DNA from: QHXQ01 sp036389375
Lineage (GTDB): Bacteria > Acidobacteriota > Blastocatellia > Pyrinomonadales > Pyrinomonadaceae
DNA length: 49,967 nt
Direction of reading: 5' to 3'
Assembly (NCBI GenBank): GCA_036389375.1
Contig: DASVQA010000142.1
Coordinates: forward strand, 1 to 49,967
Part shown: positions 15,588 to 24,329 of the stretch, piece after piece
Numbering within the stretch: the stretch's first letter is position 1
Layout of the letters: the number at the start of each line of letters is the position of its first letter
Program-made: the position numbers and the translations under genes
The notes under the pieces: generated by a model
The model's input: only the letters and a program-made list of their open reading frames with translations
Database searches by the model: none
Told to the model about the DNA's origin: nothing

Positions 15588-16052
15588 TCACAGCTTCCGT
15601 AGCACTTCAAAGAGGTCTTCGTTGTCCGGTTGATCCGCGATGTTATGGATGTCCTTGTAAGCGAGCTTGCCATCCTTGTCCACGATAAAGAGGGCGCGTT
15701 CGGAGATGCCGTCGGCCTCGCGGTAAGCGCCGTAGGCTTTGGCTACCTCGCCCTTCGGGTGGAAGTCGCTCAGGAGATCGTAGGAGAGACCGCCGAGCGA
15801 CTTGGCCCAAGCGGTGTTACACGGCACGCTGTCAACTGATATGCCCAGAACCTGAGCATCGTAGCCTTTGAAGCGTTCAAGGTCTGCTTCATAGGCCGGC
15901 ATCTGCGCGGTTCAGACGGGCGTCCATGCCAGCGGATAAAACGCCAGCACCACATTTTGTTTGCCCCGGAAGTCCGAGAGGCGCACCCGCTTATCTTTCG
16001 TCAGGTGACTCTTCAACTCGAAGTCCGGAGCCATGTCGCCAACTTCAGGCAT
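15588..16052 (-). CDS. Peroxiredoxin with selenocysteine at the peroxidatic position (Sec47)
   Basis: 154 residues read through UGA at 15914-15912; the register is the same on both sides. AhpC/TSA peroxiredoxin (AhpE/BCP-like): PDFELKS, VVLAFYPLAWTPV-U-TAQMPAYE. The family motif PxxxTxxC reads P40-LAW-T44-PV-U47, so the UGA falls exactly on the catalytic cysteine. Further on are GISVDSVPCNTAWA (a possible resolving Cys78) and ERALFIVDKDGKLAYKD. It would reduce hydroperoxides; the bacillithiol made through bshC is a conceivable reductant (inference). The ATG at 16052 has GGAGG upstream. A good SECIS-like stem-loop lies in the next 50 nt. It is the first gene of the run to pfkA. Confidence 0.9.
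15864..15896 (-). promoter_or_regulatory. SECIS-like hairpin of the peroxiredoxin gene
   Basis: Starting 15 nt after the UGA, GCCUAUGAAGC pairs with GCUUCAAAGGC in 10 of 11 positions (one A-A mismatch), enclosing an 11-nt loop that begins AG. The loop begins 26 nt after the UGA. Spacing, stem length and a G within the first two loop bases all fit published bacterial SECIS rules. Folding was done by eye. Confidence 0.7.
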
Positions 16053-16177
16053 CTTGGATGACCCTCCTTCGTTCTTGGCGTCAGATTGTTTGGGTTGAGC
16101 TAACCCGACTAGACTACAGACAAACGCCGCACGGTTCAAGCCGCACCGTCTCACTTTTCTGTCACCGCAAAATGTTG

Positions 16178-16206
16178 TTTACAAGTCGGGCGGCGGGACA
16201 TAGAAT
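16178..16206 (+). promoter_or_regulatory. Sigma-70-type promoter of the lamin-tail protein gene
   Basis: TTTACA, 17-nt spacer, TAGAAT; each hexamer is one base from consensus. It lies in the 307-nt divergent gap between the peroxiredoxin gene and the ATG at 16360, and predicts a leader of about 150 nt. I recognise no riboswitch in that leader. Confidence 0.55.
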
Positions 16207-16359
16207 GCCACTTAAGTCCCTCCACTTTAACTCACGCGGGTTGCGCCGCTGCCTGAGACGGCGCGTGGCAAACTCGACGTGCCTAATGTGGCGGAGCAGC
16301 GCATCCGCCCCCTAAAGCCTTATGTCTATAGATGTCCGGATTGTTCAGGGAGGATAAGA

Positions 16360-18093
16360 ATGAGATATTTCAGACAGACCAGGCCGCCGCACCAACTCAA
16401 GCGGCGGCACAGATCGCGCAGCCGAATTTTCTGCCTTGCGCTCATCTGCGCGGGCGCGCTCGCGTTGCTGCGCGTTGCGCCGCCAACAGTCCGCGCCGTC
16501 GTCGACTCGTCGGCCGACCTGACCGTGACCAAGAGCGGCGACGACACGGCCCGCGTTAACGGCCAGATCAGCTATAACATCGTCGTCAACAACGGCGGCC
16601 CGGACGATGCCACCAATGTCGTCCTCACCGATTTCATTCCTGCCCATACGACGTTCGTGAGCGCCTCGGTCAGTCAGGGCACAGTGGCCTTCGACGGCTC
16701 AAGCGTGACCGCCCAGTTCGGCACAATCGCTTTCACTGAAGCTGCTACGCTCTCGCTGGTCGTCTCGGTGAACGGCGACACGCCGCGTGGCACGGTTATC
16801 AGCAACACCGCCAACGCCACAACGACCTCGTTCGATCCCGAGCAGTCCAACAATTCAAGCACTGCGAACACCAGCGTGACGGGCCCCTTCCCCGGCGACC
16901 TGATCATCAGCGAGTTTCGCTTCCGCGGCCCCACGCCTTCGGGCACGCCCGCTAACGGCGCGACCGACGAGTTTGTCGAGCTTTATAACAACACCGATTC
17001 CGACATCGTGGTGCAGGACGCAAATGGCGGCGCAGCCGTCGGCACGGCTCCGGCCGGCGCGGGTGGATGGGCGCTCGTCTCGTCGGACGACACTACGACG
17101 CCGAAGTTCGTCATCCCCGACGGTACGACCATCCCTGCGCGTGGTCACTATCTCGGCGTCAACACCGGCTACAGCTTGAACGGCTATCCGGCGGGCACGA
17201 CGATCAACGCTATCGGCGATACAACCTACAGCGCGGACATTCCCGACAACGCAGGGATCGCCCTGTTCACGACGGCTAACTCGTCCAGCTTCGACGCCGG
17301 CCACCGGCTCGACGCCGTCGGCTTCAGCGCCGTCGCCAACCCGCTCTATCGTGAAGGCAACGGCCTGGGCCTGCCCGTAACACAGGATGTGGATTACAGT
17401 TTCTTGCGCAAACTCATCAGCGGCTTGCCGCAAGACACGAACAACAATCTGTCGGACTTCGTGCTCATTGCGACCAACGGCAACCAGACGCTCGCCTCGG
17501 CCCAACTCGGCGCACCGGGGCCGGAAAATCTCAACAGCCCCATCCAACTGAACGCCACAATCAAGGCGTCGCTCATCGAACCGCAGCAGTCCATGTCCGC
17601 GCCGCCCAATCGGGTGCGAACAGGTAGCGGCGATGCCGGCACGCTCTCGCTGCGGCGGCGCTTCACCAATGGCACGGGCAGCACCGTCACGCGCCTGCGC
17701 TTCCGCACCGTCAACATCACCACGCAAGGGACGCCCGTCGCGGTCGCGCCACAGGCCGACGTGCGCTTGATCACGTCGGACGACTTCCAGATCACGACGA
17801 GCCTCGGTGCTCTGACGGTGCACGGCACGGTCTTGGAGCAACCGCCCGCGCAGCCGATGGGCGGCGGCTTGAACTCAAGCGTGACCGTCGCGCTGCCCGA
17901 TCAGGGCCTTGCGCCCGACGCGACCATCGACGTGCAGTTTCTGCTCAACATAGTTAAGAGCGGCAACTATCGCTTCTTCATCAACGTCGAGGGCTTGAAC
18001 GCCCCGCCCGGCGGCGGCGGTGGCCAACTGAAGCCGGGCGTCAAACGCAAACAACTCAGGCGCCCGACGCAGACCAGCCGGGCATTCAACTAA
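16360..18093 (+). CDS. Secreted DUF11 / lamin-tail domain protein
   Basis: 577 residues from the ATG at 16360, chosen because GGGAGGA lies just upstream and the frame then opens with a basic stretch and a signal peptide (FCLALICAGALALL). The mature start (~45-150) is a DUF11 Ig-like domain: DLTVTKSGDDTARVNGQISYN, VVLTDFIPAHTTFVSAS, SNTANATT. Next (~180-370) comes a lamin-tail domain opening GDLIISEFRFRGPT and FVELYNNTD. The last ~170 residues form another beta-rich region without a named family. Both domain types are common in bacterial surface proteins. No sorting tail is seen; the C-terminus is basic. Probably exported; partner unknown. Confidence 0.85.
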   Translation: MRYFRQTRPPHQLKRRHRSRSRIFCLALICAGALALLRVAPPTVRAVVDSSADLTVTKSGDDTARVNGQISYNIVVNNGGPDDATNVVLTDFIPAHTTFVSASVSQGTVAFDGSSVTAQFGTIAFTEAATLSLVVSVNGDTPRGTVISNTANATTTSFDPEQSNNSSTANTSVTGPFPGDLIISEFRFRGPTPSGTPANGATDEFVELYNNTDSDIVVQDANGGAAVGTAPAGAGGWALVSSDDTTTPKFVIPDGTTIPARGHYLGVNTGYSLNGYPAGTTINAIGDTTYSADIPDNAGIALFTTANSSSFDAGHRLDAVGFSAVANPLYREGNGLGLPVTQDVDYSFLRKLISGLPQDTNNNLSDFVLIATNGNQTLASAQLGAPGPENLNSPIQLNATIKASLIEPQQSMSAPPNRVRTGSGDAGTLSLRRRFTNGTGSTVTRLRFRTVNITTQGTPVAVAPQADVRLITSDDFQITTSLGALTVHGTVLEQPPAQPMGGGLNSSVTVALPDQGLAPDATIDVQFLLNIVKSGNYRFFINVEGLNAPPGGGGGQLKPGVKRKQLRRPTQTSRAFN

Positions 18094-18139
18094 GCGGGCA
18101 CGCGCTAACGGCGGTCGTTCGCGCGGGCCAGACTAAACA

Positions 18140-18176
18140 GGGGTGCTGCATGATTGCCTTGCAGCGCCCCTTTGCT
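18140..18176 (+). terminator. Rho-independent terminator after the lamin-tail gene
   Basis: GGGGTGCTGCA (18140-18150) pairs with TGCAGCGCCCC (18160-18170) through 11 pairs, one of them G-T, around a 9-nt loop, followed by TTTGCTTT. It lies 47 nt after the stop codon. Confidence 0.75.
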
Positions 18177-18270
18177 TTGCGCGCGTGTTCATGGTGTGCC
18201 GCGTGGGCGGTTGCCTGCGCCCCGCGGCCCGCACTTGAATCGCAAGTGATAATTGCCGACACTGGCGGCT

Positions 18271-19440
18271 ATGACACAGCCCTCTGTCAGCGTCACGCGC
18301 CGGGGCGCAGACCGCGCGCGCGCCGGTCATCTCTGGATTTACCGTAGCGACGTAAGCGACGCGGGCGGCGCGCCGGGCGGCGCACTCGTCAGCGTGCGCG
18401 ACGAGCGTGGGCGCTTCCTCGCGCAGGCGCTCTACAGCGACCGCTCCGAGATCACTCTGCGCCTGTTGACGTGGCGCGACGAACCCGTCGAGCGCGCGTG
18501 GTGGCAGACGCGCCTGCGCGCGGCTATCGCACGGCGCGCAGACCTGCGCCGGGCGGCGGACGCCTGCCGGCTCGTCTACGCCGAAGGCGATCTGCTGCCC
18601 TCGCTCATCGTGGATCAATACGGCGACGTGCTCGTGCTGCAAACGCTCGCGCAAGGGACGGAGGCCGTCAAAAGTCTGCTCGTCGAACTGCTCGTCGAAG
18701 AGTTACAGCCGCGCGCCATCGTCGAACGCAACGACGTGCGCGTGCGCCGGCTCGAAGGACTCGAACTGCGCGCGGGCGTGCTCTACGGCGACGCGCCCGC
18801 CGAGATGGAGATCACGCAGCACGGCATACGCTTCCTCGTCGCGCCGCTCGGCGGGCAGAAGACCGGCGCGTTTTTAGACCAGCGCGAGAATCACGTCGCC
18901 GCCGGTCAAGTCGCACGCGGGCGCGCGCTCGACTGTTTCACCTTCAACGGTGCGTTTGCGCTCAATCTGGCCAAGACCTGCGACAGCGTGCTGGGCTTAG
19001 ACATCTCCGGCGAAGCCGTCGCCGCCGCGCGCCGCAATGCCGAGTTGAACGGCGCGATGCACGTTGAGTTCCGCGAGGCGAACGTCTTTGACGCGCTGCG
19101 CGAATTGCAGGAAGCACACGCACAGTTCGACACCATCGTGCTCGACCCGCCCGCGTTCGCCAAGAATCGCGCGAGCGTCGCGGCGGCCGCGCGCGGCTAC
19201 AAAGAGATCAACCTGCGCGCGCTCAAACTGCTTGCGCCCGGCGGCGTGCTCGTCACCTGTACCTGCTCCTACCACATGAGCGAGCAGATGTTTCAAGAGC
19301 TACTGGCGGCGGCCGCCGCAGACGCGCGTCGCCGCGTGCAACTCGTCGAGCGGCGCATACAGGCCCGCGACCATCCTGTGCTCGTCGGCGTGCCCGAAAC
19401 CCTCTACCTGAAATGCCTCATCGCGCGCGTCGTTGACTGA
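18271..19440 (+). CDS. rlmI: Class I rRNA methyltransferase, RlmI-like
   Basis: 389 residues from the ATG at 18271; a TTG six codons earlier is the alternative. The N-terminal PUA-like domain (HLWIYRSDVSD, ALVSVRDERGRFLAQALYS) leads into the middle region VYAEGDLLPSLIVDQYGD, typical of RlmI/YccW-type 23S rRNA m5C1962 methyltransferases. The Rossmann domain has FLDQRENH, LDCFTFNGAFALNLAK (SAM motif I), VLGLDISGEAVAAARRN, and the catalytic IVLDPPAFAKN, with CSYHM near the end. The exact target nucleotide is inferred from the family. The 7 bp before its stop overlap an open extension of the next frame, but the MATE start is placed at 19529. Confidence 0.88.
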   Translation: MTQPSVSVTRRGADRARAGHLWIYRSDVSDAGGAPGGALVSVRDERGRFLAQALYSDRSEITLRLLTWRDEPVERAWWQTRLRAAIARRADLRRAADACRLVYAEGDLLPSLIVDQYGDVLVLQTLAQGTEAVKSLLVELLVEELQPRAIVERNDVRVRRLEGLELRAGVLYGDAPAEMEITQHGIRFLVAPLGGQKTGAFLDQRENHVAAGQVARGRALDCFTFNGAFALNLAKTCDSVLGLDISGEAVAAARRNAELNGAMHVEFREANVFDALRELQEAHAQFDTIVLDPPAFAKNRASVAAAARGYKEINLRALKLLAPGGVLVTCTCSYHMSEQMFQELLAAAAADARRRVQLVERRIQARDHPVLVGVPETLYLKCLIARVVD

Positions 19441-19528
19441 ACGCGGCGCACGTCTGTTAGACTGCCGCAACTTTTCGTGCGACGCACGCGTAGGGATCGT
19501 GCGCGCTCATAGCCGCGCCGTCACTCTT

Positions 19529-20965
19529 ATGTTGGACTCGACCGAAACGCTCAGCGCCGAACACGAAGCGCCCGCGCCGCCCACTTCGCTATGGCAGGCG
19601 GTGCGCGAGTCCGTGCGCGGTTCGCACCGGCGCGACTACACGCAGGGCGACGTGGGCCGCGCCGTCATTCTCTTGGCCGTGCCGATGGTCTTGGAGATGC
19701 TGATGGAGAGCATCTTCGCCGTGTGCGACGTGTTCTTCGTCGCGCGCCTCGGCGCGGACGCGGTCGCTACGGTGGGCCTCACCGAGTCCATGCTGACGCT
19801 TGTCTATACGGTCGCCATCGGCTTGAGCATCGGGGCGACGGCGATGGTCGCGCGGCGCACGGGCGAGCAAGACCCGGACGGCGCGGCGCGGGCCGCCTGG
19901 CAGGTGATCGTGCTGGGCTTTGTTGTCTCGCTCGTGGTCGGCGCGGCGGGCGTCGTGCTTGCGCCGCGCCTGCTCGCCATGATGGGCGCGACGCCGGGCG
20001 TCTTAACGCACGTCAACTACATGCGCGTGATGCTCGGCGGCAACGCCTCGGTTGTGCTGCTCTTTCTCATTAACGCGATCTTGCGCGGCGCGGGCGACGC
20101 GGCGATTGCCATGCGCGTGCTGTGGCTGGCGAACGCGATCAATATCCTGCTCGGGCCCTGTCTTATCTTCGGCTTAGGCCCGTTCCCCGAACTCGGCGTG
20201 ACGGGCGCGGCCGTTGCCACCACCATCGGGCGCGGCACAGGCGCACTCTTCGCCTTCTCACGCCTCTGGCGCACGGACGGTCACATCCGACTCGCGCGCC
20301 GACATCTGAGTCTCGCCCCCGCGATCATTGCGCGGCTCGTGCGCCTATCGAGCACGGGCACGCTGCAAGTCTTCATCGCGATGGCTAGTTGGGTCGGTCT
20401 CATCCGACTGATCTCAACCTTCGGCAGCGACGCGCTCGCGGGCTACACCATCGGCATACGCGTCATCATGTTCGCGCTCTTTCCTTCGTGGGGCATGTCG
20501 AACGCGGCGGCCACGATGGTCGGGCAGGCGCTCGGCGCACGCAAACCCGAACGTGCGGAGCGCGCGGTCTGGCGCGCGGGTCGCTACAACATGTGCTTCC
20601 TCGGCGCGGTGGGGCTCCTCTTCGTCCTCTGCGCCAATCCCATCGCGCGCCTGTTCACGCACGAACCCGCCGTGCTGCAACACGCCGCCGACTGTCTACG
20701 CATCGTCGCCAGCGGCTTCCTCTTCTACGCTTACGGCATGGTGCTCACGCAATCATTCAACGGCGCGGGCGATACGTGGACGCCTACGCTCATCAACCTC
20801 TTCATCTTCTGGCTCTGGGAAATCCCGCTCGCCTACCTGCTCGCCTTCAAATTCAACTTAGGCCCGCGCGGCATCTTCCTCGCCATCACCCTCGCATTCT
20901 CGACGCTCGCCATCGTCAGCGCCATCCTCTTCAAGCGCGGCAAGTGGAAAGCAAAAGTGGTGTAG
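19529..20965 (+). CDS. MATE-family efflux transporter
   Basis: 478 residues from the ATG at 19529. About 12 transmembrane helices can be traced in two related halves (e.g. VILLAVPMVLEMLMESIF, VVSLVVGAAGVVLAPRLLAMMG; second half AIIARLVRLSSTGTLQVFIAMASW). Characteristic are FFVARLGADAVATVGLTES and GWGMSNAAATMVGQALGA-like text in the second half (PSWGMSNAAATMVGQALGA). MATE proteins export cationic drugs or metabolites against Na+ or H+. The first ~45 residues are a variable cytoplasmic tail. Substrate unknown. The 110 nt after the gene up to 21075 hold nothing I can support. Confidence 0.93.
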   Translation: MLDSTETLSAEHEAPAPPTSLWQAVRESVRGSHRRDYTQGDVGRAVILLAVPMVLEMLMESIFAVCDVFFVARLGADAVATVGLTESMLTLVYTVAIGLSIGATAMVARRTGEQDPDGAARAAWQVIVLGFVVSLVVGAAGVVLAPRLLAMMGATPGVLTHVNYMRVMLGGNASVVLLFLINAILRGAGDAAIAMRVLWLANAINILLGPCLIFGLGPFPELGVTGAAVATTIGRGTGALFAFSRLWRTDGHIRLARRHLSLAPAIIARLVRLSSTGTLQVFIAMASWVGLIRLISTFGSDALAGYTIGIRVIMFALFPSWGMSNAAATMVGQALGARKPERAERAVWRAGRYNMCFLGAVGLLFVLCANPIARLFTHEPAVLQHAADCLRIVASGFLFYAYGMVLTQSFNGAGDTWTPTLINLFIFWLWEIPLAYLLAFKFNLGPRGIFLAITLAFSTLAIVSAILFKRGKWKAKVV

Positions 20966-21075
20966 CTTGCGAGAGGGCCAGCCGCGTCGGCCTGCGTATT
21001 AGTAGGTGGTGCGGATGGTGGCGGTGGGCAGACACTTGCGTGGCCGCCGACCGGGGCGACGCACAGGAGGCAGCC

Positions 21076-22902
21076 TCAGGTCAGCAGACCGTCCATGAAC
21101 CAGTCGTCTTCGCTGGCCGTTGGGCGCGCGTTGGTGGGCGCAGACGTATTAAGCTTCAGACTGATGTCGCCGCCGTTGCGGATCGTTTCGGCGAGGCGCT
21201 TGGCGTCGGGGAAGGCTTCGAGCGCGCGTTGTAGTTGCGGGTCGTTGTCGAGCAGCGTGCGCGCGCCGGCCTCTGCGCCAAAGGCGGCGGTGATGATCTC
21301 TTCGCGCAGGCGTATGCGGACGTAATCAACTTCCGCTTCGGTCTGCTGCGCGGTGAGGCCGAATTCGGGATGATGCCGGATGAAGTTCTGAAATGCTTCG
21401 ACGGCGCGATCCGTGATCGGGTAGTCAACGTAGCGCGCCTCGCGCTCGTACTGCACCTTGTCCACGCGGTAATTTTCCAGCCCCGCGATCTGCCCGGCGG
21501 CGAGTTCGCGCGTGAAGGCGAAAGCGGCGTCGAAGATGCGGACGCGCGCCGGGGCGGTCACGTCGAGCGGCTTAACATCTATGTCGGGCGTGATGCCGCC
21601 GCCGCCGTAGAAGATGCGCCCGCCCGCCGTCTTGACCGCCGGCCCCGTCGGCACGGGTGTCGGCGTGGGCGGCGGCGGCACATTCAGCGACACGTTCTGA
21701 TCGCGGCGCGCAGGCAGCGTGGGCGCGCTGGGCTGCGCGGGCGCAGGCTCGTCCTCCGGGCTGTGACGCACGTAGTAGTCGTAGAGCGAGCCGGAAGAAT
21801 AGTCGCGCTGGATGGAGCGCCCGTAAGGCGTGTAATACTTCTGGTTCGTCAGCGTCAGCCCCGCGCCCCACGGGCGCAGCTCGAAGACGCGCTGCACCAG
21901 CCCCTTGCCGAAACTCGTCTCGCCGACAAGCAAGCCGCGCCCGTGATCCTGAATCGCGCCAGCCACAATCTCTGAAGCCGACGCCGTGTTGCGGTTGATG
22001 AGCACGACGAGCGGAAAGTCTTCAGCGTCGAAATCTGTGTTCTTGTAAGTCTTCGTCTGGCTGTACTCGCCGCGCCCGCGCACGGAGACGACCACCTGCC
22101 CGCGCGGCAGAAACTGGCTCGCCACTTCGATAGCTTGATCAAGCAGTCCGCCGGGGTTGTTGCGCAGGTCGAGCACAAGTTGCCGCATGCCCTGTTTGTG
22201 CAACTGGTCGAGCGCGGCTTGCAGTTCGTCGCTCGTCGTGTGCGTGAAGCCGCCGACGAGTGCGATGTAACCCGTGCCGGGCCGGAGCATGACGGTGCTG
22301 CGGATCGAAGGCAGCGGCACGGTGTCGCGCGTCATGGTGTAATACTGTGCCGCGAGCGCGCCCGCCCGCTCGACCTTGAGTGTGACGGGCGTGCCCCGGT
22401 CGCCGCGCACGGCCTTCGACACCTGCTCGCTCGACCAATCGCGCGCGTCCTTGCCGTCAACTTCGATGATCTTGTCGCCGTAGCGCAAGCCCGCGCGTCC
22501 GGCCGGCGTGTCCTCGACCGGCGACTGCACGTAGACGCCGTCGTGATGACGCAAGATCGTGACGCCGATGCCGTAGAACTGCGAGTCCTGATCTTGCTTC
22601 AGGCGGGTGAAATCGGCGGGCGGGAAGAAGGTCGAATGCGGGTCGAGCGTCGAGAGCATGCCCTGTATGGCCGCCTGATTCGCTTTCTCGTAATCGATTT
22701 CGTCCGCGTAGTTGTCCGTGACGAGCGCGAGCGCCGCCTGAAAATCCTGCTCAATGCCGGCGTCTTCGGCGCGCTCTGTCGCGGCGGTCGTCGTGGCGCG
22801 CGCGCGCATGCGCCTGCTCGCCGCCCCGCCAAAGAGGGCCGCCAGCGCGATGAGCATCACGCCCAAGATCAGACCAGCCTGAAGCTTACGCCTTCGCTGC
22901 AA
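21076..22902 (-). CDS. Carboxyl-terminal processing protease (S41, CtpA-like)
   Basis: 608 residues. The TTG at 22902 is chosen because GAGGTGG lies 7-8 nt upstream; no better ATG exists nearby. An N-terminal membrane anchor (LILGVMLIALAALFGGA) precedes an extracytoplasmic helical part, a PDZ domain (GVTILRHHDGVYVQSPVEDT, AGLRYGDKIIEVDG) and the S41 core. The catalytic pair is Ser308 in NTASASE and Lys333 in FGKG, 25 apart as in CtpA/Tsp. A Pro/Thr-rich insert sits near 400-425, and a C-terminal region of about 150 residues ends the protein. It trims or degrades periplasmic proteins from their C-termini. Confidence 0.92.
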   Translation of the reverse strand: MQRRRKLQAGLILGVMLIALAALFGGAASRRMRARATTTAATERAEDAGIEQDFQAALALVTDNYADEIDYEKANQAAIQGMLSTLDPHSTFFPPADFTRLKQDQDSQFYGIGVTILRHHDGVYVQSPVEDTPAGRAGLRYGDKIIEVDGKDARDWSSEQVSKAVRGDRGTPVTLKVERAGALAAQYYTMTRDTVPLPSIRSTVMLRPGTGYIALVGGFTHTTSDELQAALDQLHKQGMRQLVLDLRNNPGGLLDQAIEVASQFLPRGQVVVSVRGRGEYSQTKTYKNTDFDAEDFPLVVLINRNTASASEIVAGAIQDHGRGLLVGETSFGKGLVQRVFELRPWGAGLTLTNQKYYTPYGRSIQRDYSSGSLYDYYVRHSPEDEPAPAQPSAPTLPARRDQNVSLNVPPPPTPTPVPTGPAVKTAGGRIFYGGGGITPDIDVKPLDVTAPARVRIFDAAFAFTRELAAGQIAGLENYRVDKVQYEREARYVDYPITDRAVEAFQNFIRHHPEFGLTAQQTEAEVDYVRIRLREEIITAAFGAEAGARTLLDNDPQLQRALEAFPDAKRLAETIRNGGDISLKLNTSAPTNARPTASEDDWFMDGLLT

Positions 22903-22983
22903 TATGCCACCTCGCCCGTGCGCCCCGTTAACAATATGTTTGACCGCACGTTGACCGTCGAAATTCTAACATAGCCCTAAAAT

Positions 22984-23018
22984 AGTGACGAGTGACAAGT
23001 GCCGAGTGACAAGTTAGA
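22984..23018 (+). repeat. Heptamer tandem repeat, AGTGACR flavour, single arm
   Basis: AGTGACG, AGTGACA, AGTGCCG, AGTGACA, then the diverged AGTTAGA. No complementary arm is found within the divergent gap between the protease and glycosyltransferase genes, so this is a half element. It mixes AGTGAC and AGTGCC units, which suggests the flavours can change into one another. Confidence 0.8.
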
Positions 23019-23141
23019 CTGCTGTTGATAAATTAAACTGCTGGTCGCGGTGTTACGTTTAGCTTGCCCGGCGACGTTGCCGTGCAAGTCCCGATTAACT
23101 GCTTTCTGCTTGCATGGTGCTTGTCGCGCACGACTGTTTTT

Positions 23142-23996
23142 ATGTTTCTCTCGGTGGTCATTCCGGCTTATGACGAAGAGGCGCGGCTTGGGCAGACGCT
23201 CGGCGAGGTGTTTGCGTACCTGAACGCCCAGCCGGACGCGTGCGAAGTGATCGTTGTGGACGACGGCTCGCACGACCGGACGGCGCAGGTGGCCGAAGAA
23301 GCCTTCGCGGGCCACGCGGGGCGCGTCCGCACCGATCTCATCCGCCTGCGGCCGAACGCGGGCAAAGGCTACGCCGTGCGCGCCGGTCTGCTCGCGGCGC
23401 GCGCCCCTATCGCGCTGTTTTCCGACGCCGACCTGTCCACGCCGATCACAGAGTTGCCAAAACTGGTCGGCCCGATCCGCGCCGGCCAGTATGATGTCGT
23501 CTTCGGCTCGCGCGCACTAGATCGCAAACTGGTCGGCGTGCATCAGCCGTGGGCGCGCGAACAGAGCGGGCGCTTCTTCAACCTGATGGTGCGCCTTGCG
23601 ACGGGGCTGCCGTTCTACGATACGCAGTGCGGCTTCAAAGCTTTTCGCCTGGACGTGTGCCGCCCGCTCATCGCCGCGTGCGTCATAGACCGCTTCGGCT
23701 TCGACGTGGAACTGCTCTACGTGGCGCACGCCGCCGGGCTGCGGCTCAAAGAATGGCCCGTGCGTTGGAACGATGTGGCCGGCAGCAAGGTCAACTTCCG
23801 CACCGGGCTGCAAGGCTTCGACGAACTCCGCGAGGTGCGCCGCAAGGCCAAGCAAGGCATCTACGACGACGCCATCGCCCGCACACGCGCGCTCTGCAAC
23901 AGCATAGACGTGCGCGCGCCCCTCGTGGACGGGTCTGCCGCCGCACCGCCCAGTGACATCTCGGCCGAACTCGCCAGCGCCGCGCGCCGGATTTAA
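23142..23996 (+). CDS. GT2 glycosyltransferase, dolichyl/polyprenyl-phosphate sugar transferase type
   Basis: 284 residues from the ATG at 23142 (MFLSVVIPAYDEE). GT-A fold with VIVVDDGSHDRT (nucleotide binding), GKGYAVRAG and the metal-binding ALFSDADLSTPI. Downstream FYDTQCGFKAFR, RFGFDVELLYVA and VAGSKVNF are typical of the ALG5/DPM1-like group that moves glucose or mannose from a nucleotide sugar to a polyprenyl phosphate at the cytoplasmic membrane. No membrane segment is visible, which fits the soluble form. It is transcribed divergently from the protease. No neighbour clarifies the pathway. Confidence 0.88.
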   Translation: MFLSVVIPAYDEEARLGQTLGEVFAYLNAQPDACEVIVVDDGSHDRTAQVAEEAFAGHAGRVRTDLIRLRPNAGKGYAVRAGLLAARAPIALFSDADLSTPITELPKLVGPIRAGQYDVVFGSRALDRKLVGVHQPWAREQSGRFFNLMVRLATGLPFYDTQCGFKAFRLDVCRPLIAACVIDRFGFDVELLYVAHAAGLRLKEWPVRWNDVAGSKVNFRTGLQGFDELREVRRKAKQGIYDDAIARTRALCNSIDVRAPLVDGSAAAPPSDISAELASAARRI

Positions 23997-24131
23997 GCCC
24001 GCGCGATCCACTCGCGCAAATAATCGCCGACCAATTGGCCCTGTATCACGGCCGCAAACAAGTTTATATTTGCGTCGAATTTGGTGACAGGGGTTGTAGC
24101 CCGGCATTAATCTGCGACGGACGAGGCACAG

Positions 24132-24323
24132 GTGAGATTCAGCGAACTAGTCCGACTACTGGAAAGTAATGGCTTTAAGTTGATCAAAGAGAAGGGCTCG
24201 ATTCGTTATTACGGCAAGCCAGCGCATGATCGTCTGATCCGCGTTGATTTTCATGGTGCGAAAGAAGTCCCGAGCGGCACATGTAACGCGATTCTGAAGG
24301 CGGCAGGCATAAAGAAAGGGTAA
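24132..24323 (+). CDS. hicA: HicA-family toxin
   Basis: 63 residues from a GTG at 24132. HicA toxins are small dsRBD-fold mRNA interferases. Seen: FSELVRLLESNGFKLIKEKGS, RVDFHGAKEVPSGTCNAILKAAGI. In classical HicA the catalytic histidine follows the GS turn (GSH); here it is Ile (GSIRYY). A histidine is kept later in DFHGAKEV. Either this variant subgroup works differently or the toxin is weakened. The HicB gene follows 6 bp downstream. Toxin-antitoxin pairs move between genomes, and the gap before it (23997-24131) is unusually AT-rich for this window. Confidence 0.85.
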   Translation: MRFSELVRLLESNGFKLIKEKGSIRYYGKPAHDRLIRVDFHGAKEVPSGTCNAILKAAGIKKG

Positions 24324-24329
24324 AGAGCG

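Noticed and set aside
16207..16359. A cyclic-di-GMP (GEMM-like) riboswitch suggested by GGCAAAC in the leader
   Set aside because: Only one short string resembles the consensus; the paired stems and tetraloop/receptor parts could not be found.
22977..23315. Minus-strand 112-codon ORF upstream of the glycosyltransferase
   Set aside because: It runs through the heptamer array and then antisense to the glycosyltransferase start; no motif or ribosome-binding site.
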